Part shown: positions 11,092-24,150 of the stretch, piece by piece | How positions within the stretch are numbered: the first letter of the stretch is position 1 | How the letters are laid out: the number at the start of each line of letters is the position of its first letter | Source of the DNA: Amaurobius ferox | Taxonomy: Eukaryota; Arthropoda; Arachnida; Araneae; Amaurobiidae | Assembly: GCA_951213105.1 (NCBI GenBank) | Contig: OX578148.1 | Span: 142,606,043-142,670,042 of the forward strand | DNA: 64,000 bases | Reading direction: 5' to 3' | The notes under the pieces: model-generated | What the model was told of the DNA's origin: nothing | Databases searched by the model: none | The model's input: the letters and a program-made list of their open reading frames with translations, nothing else | Made by a program: the position numbers and the translations under genes

Positions 11092-14000
11092 ACCTAGACT
11101 GCACTTTTTATAGAAAGTTTTATCTGATGAAAAGATATGTCCGTTATATTAAAAAAAACAAAATTAAAATTTATATAATTTTTCAAATGAGTCATGTTTT
11201 CAACTCAGATACGACCCCCAACATCATCGCGATCATGAATATTTAACACAGAGCGAAAGAAGTGCAGCTCAAACGTTGTACACTTCTCCTCAATCCATTT
11301 CCGTCAAAATGGCTCAAGGTTCCTATTTATATATATTTTTTCGAATATTAATATTGTAATTCATATTTCGCATAAAAATGTATCGAACCAAAAAATTAAA
11401 AGCACGCAATTGTGTTTGGGTTGATCAATAGCAACGGGATACAAAGAGTGAACGTCATTATTACGGAAGATATGAATCAAAGTCTAATTCAAGCTGATAG
11501 GAGTTCCAAACTTTACTTATAACTCGAGAAAGCGTCATCCAAATGACTTGAAGAGGGTGAATTTTGCTCTAGATTCGAAATAGGTTGTCACATTTGTGTG
11601 TTGCTATCGGACATTTCAAAGTTTGTGCTCGTTTTAATAGGACGCATTTCATGTACAAGAACTTGTAGAGGACGTTGTTCCTAATCGAATAGTATCTCTA
11701 AATTTGCTCTAAAATGAACTATGTTCGAATAACAAGAGATGGGACTTTTTTCCGCAGCTGTACATAGTATAATAGAAACATAAGAGTATTGTCTTGGGGT
11801 CGAAAACTTGCATGCGACAATTTTTGAGCATTGTTAAATTCGAGTTCAACATTTTTGATGGGATGGGTACGCGTGTCAGTTTGTCTAGAACGGCTTGGTA
11901 GAACATTCGGAGGATCTCCCAATGTTCGAACGTTTTCAGTCATAAAAAGAAAGGGACTCCTATCGCACAAACAATTTTTTATAGGTATATTTCCATTAAA
12001 ATCATTTCGAGAGAGTGTTGATGACCCAGGCCACCCGACTCACCCTAGGGTATGAGCAACAGGATGATTAAACAGGATGAGATAACAGGATGATTCCGGT
12101 CATTTCCAGAGAGTGGGTTTTTTCTTTTAAATGTATAACATTGTACTGGCATTTTAAAGTAATTTGTCTCTTAAATCTTAAAATACACCGGATAGGATGC
12201 ATTTATATGAAACATGACGCGATAGAGAGCCTTTCCATGCAGTTAACACACCATTACACTACAGCTCACACGCCATAGCGGAGAATACGCCAATAATAGA
12301 AACTCCATCTAAGCAGCCTAAAACTCCAAATATCAAGCAATGCAATACGCCATTAATACGATCAATTCGGTTATTAAATTAATTGCAACAAACACGAAGC
12401 ACTGCATGACGTAGGTTTGTTCCGAAATTCATTCAACGCCCTTTATATGGGGAGTTATTAAGGGAAAGCGCTCATGTAAAATGATGTGCTGTCCTCATCG
12501 AATTGAAGTGATTGAACGGCGATGAAATAAATACCATTAGACGTAATGGATCGTCTGGTGAATGAATTTCAATAGTCATCTTCCTAACCACCAGGGAGAG
12601 ATTGTCGGAATTGACGCATGAGCTTGACTGATCTGTGGGATATTATATTTTGTGGGATCCGTGACCACCTCGTTAGACTCGTCGCTGTTTAGAGTACAAA
12701 TTTACTTTAAAATTCGAATTGTGACATTGAGATCACAAATTGAATTTCGTTGCCTGCCAGTCTAGAAAAGAAAAACCTCCTCCACAGATCATTTTTATGA
12801 ACAGATTTATGGCTAGCACAAGAGCGAAAACCCGGGTTTCTCACCCCGACTGTGTCAATAAGCATCTCTGTCTAATAAGCATCTAATCTCTTGACCTCCG
12901 TGTCCAGGGGCTACAGTGTAAAATCGACCTATCCTCCCAACATGCGCCAGATAACTTTCTTCAAATCAGCAAACAAAAACTTGCTTGCTGATTTTTGCAA
13001 TGTGAAGTGCGTAACAAGGCTCGGTTGGCATAAATGGAACATGAATGATTTTCAACGCGTACATCCATGTACAGGCAGTGGCGTGCTGGTGAAAGTATGT
13101 GAGGTTAGCCGCGCCAACCAAGAATCTTCAGGATGAACCTCCCACCTTTTTCATCTCCCCATGATTTTGCCCCAGTTACCTATCGTGCCCTCTCAACGAA
13201 TCACATGAATGTTCAATTTTCTAATTGTCTTTGATTCTGTCTGGGGTAGACATAATAAACATAAGAATGCCGATTATAACTTAGAGTGTGAAAGGGTATC
13301 TTAGACTAATATCTTAGAATTTGTAAATATTATCCAGTAAATAAATAATGTATTTCATCCCAGAAAAACAATTAAGTGATGCGTGTATTAGTCAACAGAT
13401 GAGTTGATGCAATACTCCTATTCCAAGAACTTCGATTGGAATTAATATATAGCAATAAGGGTATCTTTTTGATTTTCCTCGAATTGAATAATTGTTTTGT
13501 GGATTTTATAGCAACGATCCATACGACCAATATGGAGCGATTACTGGTATTTCATATTTCATTTTTATTTTCTCCTACTATTGATTCCTCGAACATTTTC
13601 GATTGTGAGATTTGGATGCCAATATACGTTTGAAGACCTCTCCAACATGTTTGGACTATTTTTAGAATGATGTTTGTCTGTGTGTGTGTTGATATCTTAT
13701 GTATATGATAGTTGCGCACATATAAATAGAAAATATGAATAGACTTTGTTATAAAAAATATAAAACTAAATAGAATGTTTTGAAGTTTTATATTTTCTTA
13801 ACATGGCAGCAAAGGACACAATTGGACATAATGATGCGTAAAAGGATGATGCATTTATGGCTCCATGATCGGTCAACATCGTTGTAGCGAAAATGAGCCT
13901 CGTTGCACTTTTTTTGTTCGTGGCATCCCCTCGAGGAACACGTAACCTTCCATCGTCTAACTGAGTATCCATCGAAATATGTTTTCAAGATATCGAAAAT

Positions 14001-15398
14001 CAAGTGTGACACGCTATAACCGGATCTGTTGGACCCACCCTACAGATTTTTAAAAAAAAATTTCTTGCAAAATATGCAAAAAAAAAGGGAGAAAAAAGTG
14101 ATTTAAAAATGGTACGAGAGGTTCGAAATCCAGTTCATTCTTGACTCTATCTTCTTTACTTCGATCGATTCTCGTATCAACCGGGATGGATATAGAAGCA
14201 AAATATTGAATATGCGGATGTAGGATGAAGAAAGTCCCGAACGAAATGTTTTCTCGAACTCGCGAAACACCCTTTGAGTTTATTTTTTAATCTCTCACCT
14301 TTTCCTCGATTGTGATTCTGCGCACGGGTATCACCTCCGAGAGACGACGATAAAACCCCGGGTAAACAGCCATTCCGATGCCGGTGAAGGGTCTGAGTGG
14401 GCGTCCCAGTTATGAATGAGAATGGGGAGTCGTTGCAATCGAGAGATTGGATCTCTTGGCGAAACTCGAGGTGAGGACGGAGAGTGGCCCCGAGATGTAC
14501 TAAATGTGCGATAATAATGTTAAACAAGCGGTAGTATGGGGTGTCCGCCCTTTCGTAGCTTGTGAAACTCTCAAAACGACCTCAGACTACTAAACTGTAC
14601 TACTATAGGAAAACTACTGTAGGACTCCTTGCAAAAGACGACCCTCTAAAGCTTGCGAAACACCTCTTTAAAACATCTTGCATAATGAAGGAGCGCGCGC
14701 GCGCTGTCTGTAGAGGGAAATCTGAACGTCGTACGACCATGACATTCGGTACACAGGCATTTCAGGGCCTAAATAAGTGCACCTCGGCGTGATTTTTTTT
14801 AAATTTCTAATTCAATTTTTAGTTATTTTATGTTTTACCTCGATTTAGTATTTACACAAATCGATTCAAATATCGTCACAAAGTTTCCGTAGGGAATTAA
14901 TTCCATAGGAACCCTCGGAGAGATCGAAAAAATATCTTTCAAACAAACTTTAAACGGAGTCCATATAATGAATAGACACAATTTAATGATTTTAAAAAAT
15001 ATATACTTTTCATACATTACAAACCTCTCCAATATTTATATTAGATATTCAAAATGTTACAATGGCCCAATTTTAACAACTGCGCCTAAATATATCACAG
15101 ACTATACCAGAAAAAAAAATAATTTCATAAACAGTTTATGAAATATTTCCTATACATGTATTAAAATCCTAATATTAATTCGGTATTTTATTATCATTAT
15201 GAGTACTGAAATGAAACGAGAATTATCTAAGATAGCAATCCATTTCGGGATCTGTCACATGTTCGACATTTTTCATTTTCACAAGCAGCACAATACCATT
15301 CGATAAATGATGTATCCCTCCTTCTTATGTGGATCTTTATACATGGGATGAAATATTATGGTAGGACTTAAAAAAATGAAACATATTTATTTAACATT
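11092..15398. other. Unassigned sequence
   Basis: About 4.3 kb without a supported gene. Local points: 'aacaggatga' occurs three times at about 12058-12092. A short alternating (GC)n run lies at about 14694-14704. The longest frame, 14177-14527 on the minus strand (116 codons), lies in a locally GC-richer stretch but shows no domain, signal peptide or family motif. Unmarked host exons could hide here, but nothing can be asserted. Confidence 0.4.
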
Positions 15399-15482
15399 GC
15401 AGAGTCCACTTCGACCATAAGAGTTCCGTCCCAGTAGCTCAACGGTTCGATTCCCGGATGGGGCAGCAAAGTTCTTGACACC
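15399..15482 (+). mobile_element. tRNA-derived SINE, internally deleted copy
   Basis: Starts with the family leader 'gcagagtccacttcga', then 'gtcccagtagctcaacgg' (A box). It jumps directly to 'ttcgattcccggatgggg' (B box) and the trailer 'gcaaagttcttgacac'. Compared with the copy at 35988, the D-loop to T-arm interval, including the anticodon region, is missing. This cannot be a functional tRNA. Confidence 0.75.
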
Positions 15483-15959
15483 ATTAGAATATGAGAAACT
15501 GCAATAATAAATGTCCATTTCTAAAATTTAACATTTCAACGAACCCACGAAATCCATCATTTGAAATGTTGAGTTCACCCATTTGGCCGAGAGCCCGAAT
15601 CTTTTTAAATCTCCAAAATATTTCTTAAGCTTAATTGATTTCCATTTTGAATTCTATTAGGAAATACTATTATAATGAAGGCACACGCCTTTAACTGTGG
15701 TCCAGTCCGCAGGATTCCATTCCCTCTACAAGAAATCTTTTTACACTCACTCTATCCACACAGACTGAGTACGCCTCTTTTTCTTTTCAGATCTTTCTTT
15801 TCAGGTCTTCTCTACTGTTTTAAAGCAATCGCATATTTGAGTATTATAATTAACCTATCTTAGAATATTTTTGATTTTTAAGATCGGTTTCCCCGACACA
15901 ATTGCAGTAAAACCAGAATTCGGATGACTTTCCTTATACAATACAATGAATTGACTCGA
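15483..15959. other. Unassigned sequence
   Basis: Nothing recognisable. A 62-codon frame at 15675-15863 has no family motif. Confidence 0.35.
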
Positions 15960-17550
15960 TTTGCAGGCAAACAGTAATGTATAAGATCCACGGTACTTTG
16001 TTTTGGACGTTCAGTTGTATATTGGGCGATTTTCCGAATGGCGACATGTAAAACTATTTCAAAGTACCCAATTAACTTACATTTCGCGCAACTCTAAACT
16101 ATCAATATCGAGAGCATCCTCAATAAGCCATATAATCCATAAATAAAAACACTTTAATAATTAATTCACCAATTAGGCGTCCGTTTCATTAATTGGACGT
16201 CATTTGATGATATTTTCGTCAAGCTAGGTCAAAATACGCCAAGTTGGCGATATTTTGATCCAGATTATTCGCCATGTTCGCCAAATGCATCACCAAGTGT
16301 TACAGTCAAACAGAAAGACGAGTATTTCTTATATACCAGAAGGTATGCCCGTCAAATGGACGGAATTCAGAATTTGCGAAACATGACTTCCCATTGGGCG
16401 CCATTTTTATCAATTTGGCGACATTTTTGTAACATGGTAACATTAAAAAAAGACACCAAGTTGGCAACGTCCCGCTAAATTTCTCACCAAGCGTTATGGA
16501 CAGACGGACGGAGCAATAGGTTATTCTTATAGTCTATTCTTATATTCTTTCCAAGGTATTAAACTTTTATTAATAAGTCGTCATTTCATTGATTTAGCAT
16601 TAATTTCATTAATTTGGCGAATTTTTATCAATTGAGTGAGACTTTCATCAATTTGGCAACATTTAAAAAGTCACCAAATTGGAGATATTCCGACAAATTC
16701 GTCACCAAAATTATGCCAAACGTTACGGACAGAAAAATAGGTTATTCTTATAATAGACTCTTATATTCTTTCCAAGATATTAAATTTTCTTCAATGAGTC
16801 GTCATTTTCATTGATTTAGCGTCAATTTAGAGACATTTCCGTTAATTTTACAATATTTAAACGTCGCTATGTTAGCGACAGTCCACCAAATGAGTCGCAA
16901 AAATCTGGCTAAGCGTTATGAACGGAGAAATAAGTTATTCTTATAGAAGATAATTGACTATTAGTGTCCAAATACGAAAGTATTAACCAAAGTATCTTCA
17001 TTCATGAATGGAACGAGCTAGATCCACCAGAATCATGTCACGAAATTTATCGTATGATATTATATATGAACATATTTCACAATAGTTAATGTGTTTTTTT
17101 ATTTTATGTGAGTTTTTGATAAATTCATTCGAAAAATGTGCAATATTCCGAGAACGATTCATGCTAAAATTTCTAAAGTTTATGTCAATCGTTTTCTAAT
17201 GAAAAATTACAAAAGAAATGGCTATTTGAGTAACTTTATGAAAGGTTTTTATTTTTTGATGATTTTTTAAAAATTTCATTCGAAAATTTAGAGGGTTCTG
17301 AATATTTAATTGTGTTCAAAAACAATAGTCACAGATTATAATTTTTGTACCAAATTTTGTTCAAATCGCTCCATTCGTTCGTCCGATATTGTCTCCACAG
17401 CCTCACTGACACACACACACACAAACATCACCTCAAAAACGTTTGATTAGTGTTCAGAGATGCTTGAAACGTGCTCTCCCGTAGAAAACTCGAATTCGGA
17501 TTTTCGACCATGTCACAATATTTTCTTTATACATTATACTATGTATATAA
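15960..17550 (+). repeat. Dispersed repeat family B, copy 1
   Basis: Shares long collinear text with 36960-38410 (plus) and 40530-41500 (minus). Landmarks: 'tttcaaagtacccaattaac', many short phrases built on 'aatttggcgacattt', 'gccaagcgttacggac', 'ggttattcttatagtctatt', 'gaatggaacgtgctagatcc', and a terminal block with inverted 'gaaaactcgaattc...ttttcgacc' followed by 'acattacactatgt'. No reading frame is conserved between copies, so it is probably non-coding. The class is unknown. Confidence 0.8.
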
Positions 17551-17699
17551 AGAAAGAAACAATCTAATCGCAAGAAAGCTCCAATTTGTTATCTGTATTT
17601 GTATAGACTCAATGTACAATGTATGGCCAAAATGTATTTAAATAGAGCGTTTTCTCTTTTGTATTTAAATAAAGAGATATTATATATATATATGAGTAG

Positions 17700-18958
17700 T
17701 ATAACTCCTGTATATAAAAATTGCAATACCATGAAGGAATTTAATAAAATTTATTCCGCAAACGGGTTGTATTATTACAAATAAACGATTAAATTTACAG
17801 AACAAAAAAATATTACATATAGAAAATTAGTATTTTGTGAAGCCACCACGCACTGCAATAAGTGCTTCTATAAGACGTGGCATCGAATCAAACATATTTT
17901 GAATTTGTACTTGAAGAAGAGCAATCCAGATTGCTTCTTTCCAAACCCAAAGTTCCGCTGTATTAGCTACGGGATGAGCGTCACGAGCGAGACGCTGACT
18001 GATGAAATCCCAGACGTGTTCAATAGGCGACATATCCGGTGAATAGGCAGGCCAAGGAAGAAGCTGTATCTGTTGTGCTGAAAAGAAGTCTTGAACATCT
18101 CTAGCAACATGTGGACCGGCATTGTCCTGTTGAAATACAGCTCCAGAAAAGCGTTGAATGAAAAGTACGACTTCGGATTCCAAAATTTCTATGATGTAAT
18201 TGTTGATGTTGAGATTACCCACATTTCTTAGCAGCCAAGATACCCAATGGCGCCCCAGACCCTCACGTTTGGCGTTTGTCCAGTATGACGTTGAATAACA
18301 CACTTCGGAAGATGGCGTCTAACGTGGATGAGGTCATCACTGTACCCCAAATTAAAGCGGGATTCATCAGAAAAGACGACTTGTTGCCAGTGCCTATGTT
18401 GATGAGCCCATTGTAGTCGCAAGCGTCGATGGTTTTGCGTCAGGGGAATCCTGTATAAAATAATTCTTGCACGCAGTCCGCGGTGCAGAAGACGCCAACG
18501 AAATGTGGAGTAGATAATGACACACCTGTTGCAGTGCTCCAATTTTCTGCCAACTGTCGAGATGAAGCTCCATCACTACCATGCAGATGAGGTGCCTATC
18601 ATCCAGTGCTGCCCTAGCATTTCGCCATTCACTGCCTGATTTGCAACTCATCCGGTTCTCGTCAGTCCACTGCATATGGAGCGTAACGCCAGTCGCATCA
18701 TCTTCGTGGCATTGCGCTCCATACCAGCTACTATTGCACGATTAAAAGAACGCCGAACATTCGTCCCCGTTCAAACTCTGTAACGTTCTCATATGGCGCC
18801 CCATGCCGTCATAGAGACATACCGCTGGCAGACAACCATAAACTATTTTCAACGTCCCGCTACAGCTCTCTATTTATACGGTTAAGTTGAGTTAACAGAA
18901 TTTCAGAAGGCGCTGCTCAGCCCACTCTGAAATTCTAATCATTTATACAGCACACCCT
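17700..18958 (-). mobile_element. Tc1-like DNA transposon, degraded
   Basis: A minus-strand element of about 1.26 kb. Its 5' end (on the right) reads cagggtgtgctgtataaatg. The far left end has a diverged inverted match, 'ctgtatataaaaattg', near 17708. Inside is one transposase gene in several frames. TA borders are plausible on the left. The left terminus is eroded, so its coordinate is approximate. Confidence 0.65.
17827..18810 (-). pseudogene. Tc1-type DD34E transposase pseudogene
   Basis: Read on the minus strand, the gene starts near 18808 with 'MGRHMRTLQSL' and frameshifts at once. It regains a frame with 'LRARIILYRIPLTQNHRRLRLQ' near 18400-18480 (the linker typical of Tc1). Then comes 'VVFSDESRFNLGYSDD' with the first catalytic aspartate. 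'FQQDNAGPHVARD' carries the second aspartate and 'SPIEHVWDFISQRLARD' the catalytic glutamate. There are exactly 34 residues between them, so the triad is DD34E and intact. The protein ends in 'ALIAVRGGFTKY', the usual Tc1 C-terminus, with the stop just upstream of 17827. Frameshifts lie near 18540 and 18240-18300, and stops interrupt the DNA-binding N-terminus. The C-terminal 158 codons are uninterrupted, which makes this element younger than the Tigger copy. It is non-functional as it stands. Confidence 0.88.
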
Positions 18959-19303
18959 GATTTCAGCCCAATCGCGTGATTCCTTCATGTGTTGCAATTT
19001 TTGCAAACACGCAGTTCCTATCCCAACTATATATGATTGAATGAATACGGTAGGAGATAATTCTAGAATTTATTTCAATATGAAAATAACATTAAAAATA
19101 TTTGAAATAAAAGGAGAAAAATGTTTATAGATTGGATTGTAAAGTATCTAAGCTTTCGAGTTAAGTTAAAGTAAGCATCGCGAAAAGATTGATTTGTAAT
19201 GGGATCTTTATTTGGCAGCAGTTCCTATCCCAACTATTCAAAGAATTCTCTAAAAGTATTAGGAGTGGGAACAGAAGAAATTCAAAGCAGCTTCCAAATT
19301 CAT

Positions 19304-19344
19304 AAATAATTCATTAGAAATTTCAAATTTCTAATGAATTATTT
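19304..19344. repeat. Perfect 41-bp palindrome
   Basis: Two 20-base arms, aaataattcattagaaattt and its exact complement, flank a single central C at 19324. There is no coding context. The structure would form a cruciform or hairpin. Confidence 0.95.
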
Positions 19345-20345
19345 TCAGTGAATTCATTTCTAAAGATTTTCACGTTAAATCAGGCCTTGAAATCTATTTT
19401 GAAATGAATATTTTCTGTAGGAAATTGTTTCCGCATGTTTTAATGGGCATTTCTTCTCTTTCGCGTGGAATGAATTCGGTCGCCAGAAAGTTGTTATCGT
19501 CTTTCCTTTCAAATGTTTCCATTTGAGAAAAAGAATGTTCATTCCCTCGTGTCTGTGGATAAGAGTTTGTCCAGAATGACGGATCTGAGAGGATCTGGAA
19601 TCCATTTTAAGAAGAGACAGCTTCATGCCTTGCATACCTGATAAGGTTATTAAAATGGGATCGTAAATAGAAATTTAAAAGCGGGGGGCGATCACTTTTG
19701 AATAATGCCCGGAAGAGACCCCACCCTTGTCAAAGTCGGCCATTCTTCATTTTTTAATAATCGAAACGGCACTGGAGCTAGGCTTATTTTACAATTTCTT
19801 GGATGCTCGCTTTCCTGAGCCTCAGATCATCGGTCGTTGGGGGTGAGAGTGTTAAGTTCTGTTTCGTTTTGTAAAGTAGGCCATAAGATGACTGAATTTC
19901 ACCAACGTGGCATCTATAGAAAGATGGAGACTCCCTCTTTTACACAGGCACGTCAAATGGACGAAATGAATTTGGGTGATATCATTGTTGAACCTATTCA
20001 AAATGTTTGCTCTGGAATATTTTAAAAATGACAGCGACATAGACAATATCGCGCGGTTTCTTATTGGGATTCCATTACCTTTGTGAATCACGCAGAAGGA
20101 TAAACATGTCACAAAGCTTTAAGGAATAGTCTCTTATCCACCCCCTCTCACACTGGAACATTTAGGTCAAAAAGATCAATCTATGTCACAGCCAATGGCT
20201 AGTTCACAAATGGGACGCTCAATTTTAATATATGCTTACTAATACTTACTCACAAAGCATCATTGTTTCACTTAATGGCGTAAAAATGGTTATTCATTTA
20301 TTTAATTATGCATTTATTTATTATACCCGTTCTTCCAACAGAGTC

Positions 20346-20379
20346 CTAGAATTTATAAATAGACCATTATAAATTCTAG
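20346..20379. repeat. 13-bp inverted repeat
   Basis: Arms ctagaatttataa (20346-20358) and ttataaattctag (20367-20379) with an 8-base loop, both perfect. It could be a small hairpin or the remains of a MITE end. Confidence 0.85.
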
Positions 20380-22154
20380 ACATTTGACAAAACAGCACAT
20401 GCATTAAATGTTGAAAAAATGGGTTGACTTATTATTATTATAGTATTTTAGTCTCTAAATATTGTAGTCTCTAATTTAGCGCCTAAATATGACCTTTGCG
20501 CTGCCGCACCCGCATATGTGCGACGCCCTATGCGTAAGCGCTAAATGAACATGCATAGAACATGCGTTCCGAGTACATAGCTTTCGTTAGCTCACGCTAA
20601 AAAGTTTAGTCTCTAAGGATAAGATCTAACACAATTAAAAGCTAAGATATGATAAAATGAGGGATATGCCTAAAATTGAAGATAGTTTATTAAATATGGG
20701 CATAACCCCACCCTATGATGAACTATGGGGTTTTTTCATAGTTTCAGTGTCTGAGTGTAGCATTTTTCGTCATTCTAGCTTGGTTATATTGAAAAGATCC
20801 CCTAAAATCCTCCTATGAAGAGACGTAGGGCTCTATGGCTTCATTACATGATCTATATGTATGGCTCAACTCGACTTTTTTATGGCAGAATCCATTTTTC
20901 AGTAGCTTACGATTTATTTTATTTATTTATTTATTATTTTATTTATTTATATCAGGAGAGTATCATACTCCTGACGCATGAAAAAGGAGTATATAGACCA
21001 AGGAGGGATAACAATCGTTCATTTAAAATATTCATTACTGTCATCCAAGGTCTATTACTCATCTAAAACACATCGTAGTGGTTAGCGTTGAAAGGTAAAC
21101 ATGCCACCAATAATTAGCTGTAATAACATCATTTATTAACTAATAAAATGCCAAAAATCAAAAGCAATCAAAACGCCAGACGTGAATCCAAAATAAACGT
21201 TTATTTATGTATATATGTAAATTATTAAACTCTCCATAAAAGATAAAGTACATATGTACTTTACTAAAAGAACAATTTTTGATATATCATCGAAAATTAT
21301 CAGCTTTCTTACAAAATTTTATGTTAATATTCCAAGATTGCATTGTATATAACTCAGATATACTTTGGCGTCAATGGGATGCAAACCAAATATAACATAA
21401 TAATATATCCTTCCGAAGTCAGGGCGCGGATTCATCCAATTCCATCAAGGTGCTTTTCATATTTAATAGCAATTATGTCAATAAAATTCTTAAAATGCGT
21501 AGTTAACTTACGTGGTAGCACGTCTTTTCAGACATTGACTGCCATAGAGTTCTTTTAGTACAATAGTCTTTTTCCTGCCTGAGAACTTGCAAAGACAAAA
21601 TGAACATGGATGTTGAAGTCGTTTCAAATATCACTCATTCGCAGTCCACTCCAACTGTTGCAGTTGTCTCCCATGGACAGCCTCCCTTGGCAAATGCCCA
21701 TAGGATGGCGCTATGTAACATAAGTCTTGATGCTGAACATTGGATTCAACATCTTCGGATAGGCTGCTCCCATTGATGAGTCTATCGCATTTCATTGCAG
21801 CTATTACGTCTGTAGAAGGCCTACGGGAGCGGTGTTGAGAACCATTTTTGATCTAGGCAGGATCAGTAGCGTCAACCAAATGAATTTCGTATTGTAGCTG
21901 TTAAGCTAAGGGATTTGCATATCAACATGCAGTTTAGGTTGCCTGACAGTCTTTTGGTGAGAGGAGCCATCTTCGAAGGCGTAAAATCAAAAGTCCAAAA
22001 AGAAGTTTAGTGCTCCTCCAAAATAATTTGTACAATCAGTGGGGCCTGCATCAGGGCCGGGCACAAGGCCTAGCGTGTCAAAATTGTAGTGCAACATCCT
22101 TGAATCTTTCTTACGCAGCTTGCTCTCAAAACTCGCATTAAACTAAGGTCACAC

Positions 22155-24150
22155 ATAATTAACTGGGTGTTTCTCATTGGATATAGTCACCTACAATATT
22201 AGAAGTTCAAACTACTGGATGGGTGTTTCTCATTGGATATAGCCAAGTAATTGGCTGGGTGTTTCTCATAGGATATACCCACGTAATTTGTTGGGTGTTT
22301 CTCATTGGATATAGCCACGTAATTGGAAGGGTGTTTGTCAATGGATTTAGCCACATAATTGACTGGGAGTTTCTTAATGGAAATAGCCTATACAATACTA
22401 AAATTTCAAATAATTGGCGGGGTGTTTCTTATTAGATATAGCCTATACAATATTAAAAGGTCAAATTGTTTGCTGGGTGTTTTTTATTGGATATAGCACA
22501 TAATTGGCTTGGTATTTCTCAATGAACATAGCCACGTAATTGGCTGGAAATTTTTCATTGGATATAGCGTATATAATATTAAAATTTAAAATTATTAGCT
22601 GGGTGTTTCTTATTGGATGCAGCCTGTACATTATTAAAAAATCAAATTATTGGCTGGGTGTGTCTTATTGGATATAGCCACGTAATTGGCTGGGCGTTTC
22701 TCATTGTACATGGCCACGTAATTACCTGGGTAATTCTCATTGAATACAGCGTGTATAGCCTGCGCAATATTAAAAGGTCAAATTTATGGCTGGGTGTTTC
22801 TCATTGGATATAGTCACATAAATTGCGAGTTTCTCATTGGACATAGCCTATACAATATTAAAAATTTAAATTATTTGCTGGTTGTTTCTATATAATATTG
22901 AAGGGTCAAAATATTGGTTAGGTGTTTCTCATTAGATATAGCCAAGCAATTTTCTGGGAGTTTCTCATTGGATATAGCCTATACAATATTAAGAGCTCAT
23001 ATTATTGGCCGCGTGTTTCTCATTTTATATAGCCACGTATATGTCTGAGTGTTTCTCTATGAATACAGCCACGTAATTGTCTGGATGTTTCTCATTGGAT
23101 TCAGCCTGCACAAGATTTAAACGTCAAAATATTGTCTTTGTGTGTTTTATTGGATATAGCCACGTAATTGGCCGGGAGTTTCTCATTGGATATAGCCACG
23201 TAATTGGCTGGGTGTTTTTCATTGATTATAACCGCGTAATTTACTGGGTATTTCTCAATGGATATAGCCACGTAATTACTGCGAGTTTCTCATTGGATAT
23301 AACCACTTAATGGGCTGAGTATTTCTCATTGAATATAGCCACGTAATTGACTGGGAGTTTCTCATTAGATATAGCCGATACAATATTAAAAGTTCAAAGT
23401 ATTGACTGGGTATTTCTCAATGGACATAGCCACGTAATCGGCTGGGTGTTTCTCATTGAATATAGCCACGTAATTGGCTTTGTGTTTCTCATTGGATATA
23501 GCCACTTAATTGCCTGGGCGTTTTTCATTGGATACTGCCCAGTAATTGTCTGGGAGTTTCTCATTGGATATAGCCTATACTGTATTAAAAGTTTAAATTA
23601 TTGGCTCTGTATTTCTCATTTGATAAAGCTACGTAATAGGCTGGGGGTTTCTCAATGGATATATCTATGTAATTGGCTGGGTGTTTCTCATTAGATATAG
23701 TCACGTAAAATGCTGGGTGTTTCTCAATGAATATAGCCACGTAATTGGCTTGGTGTTTCTCATTAGATATAGCCACGTAATTGGCGGAGAGTTTCTGATT
23801 GAATGTAGCCACCTACAATATTAAAAGATCAATATATTGACTGGATGTGTTTCATTGGATATAGCTACGTATTTGGCTCTGATTTTCTTATTGTATATAA
23901 CCTGTACAATATTAAAATATCAAATTACTGACTGGGAGTTTCTCATTTGATATAGCCTCGTAATTGGCTGGGTGCTTCACATTGAATATAGCCACGTAAT
24001 TGAGTGGGTGTTTCTCATTGGATATAGTCTGTACAATATTGAAAGATCAAATTATTGGGTAGGTGTTTCACGTTGGATATAGCCACGTAATTGGCTAGGT
24101 GTTTGTCATTGAATATGTCCTGTATGGTATCAAAATGTCAAATTATTTCT
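22155..24150. repeat. Minisatellite array of mixed 36-bp and ~55-bp units
   Basis: About 2 kb of diverged tandem units. The short unit is 36 bp, built on 'ggctgggtgtttctcattgg' followed by 'atatagccacgtaatt'. About fifteen long units replace the 10-base link 'acgtaattgg' with a 29-base link containing 'caatattaaaagttcaaa', adding about 19 bp. Because 36 is a multiple of 3, runs of short units give apparent peptides such as 'GWVFLIGYSHVI' repeated on the plus strand. The 19-bp insertions shift the frame, so no long open frame survives. I read these frames as by-products. Long units are spread singly among runs of one to several short units. Confidence 0.93.

Larger units (their letters stand above)
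18959..22154. other. Unassigned sequence with two inverted repeats and a long direct repeat
   Basis: No gene recognised over 3.2 kb. A perfect 20-bp direct repeat (gcagttcctatcccaactat) lies at 19011-19030 and 19218-19237, framing 187 bp, as an insertion with a long target duplication would. Two hairpins are listed separately. A TTTA-rich simple repeat lies at about 20908-20950. Confidence 0.45.

Noticed and set aside
14177..14527. 116-codon minus-strand frame as a host exon
   Set aside because: No recognisable family; local GC alone is not evidence of coding.
22223..23694. Repetitive proteins with 'GWVFLIGYSHVI'-type repeats
   Set aside because: Frames are broken by each ~55-bp unit, both strands give equally good repeats, and there is no start, signal or splice context.
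22155..24150. CRISPR-like array (36-bp periodicity)
   Set aside because: The 36 bp is the whole unit, with no unique spacers between conserved repeats; units are diverged along their full length and the context is eukaryotic.
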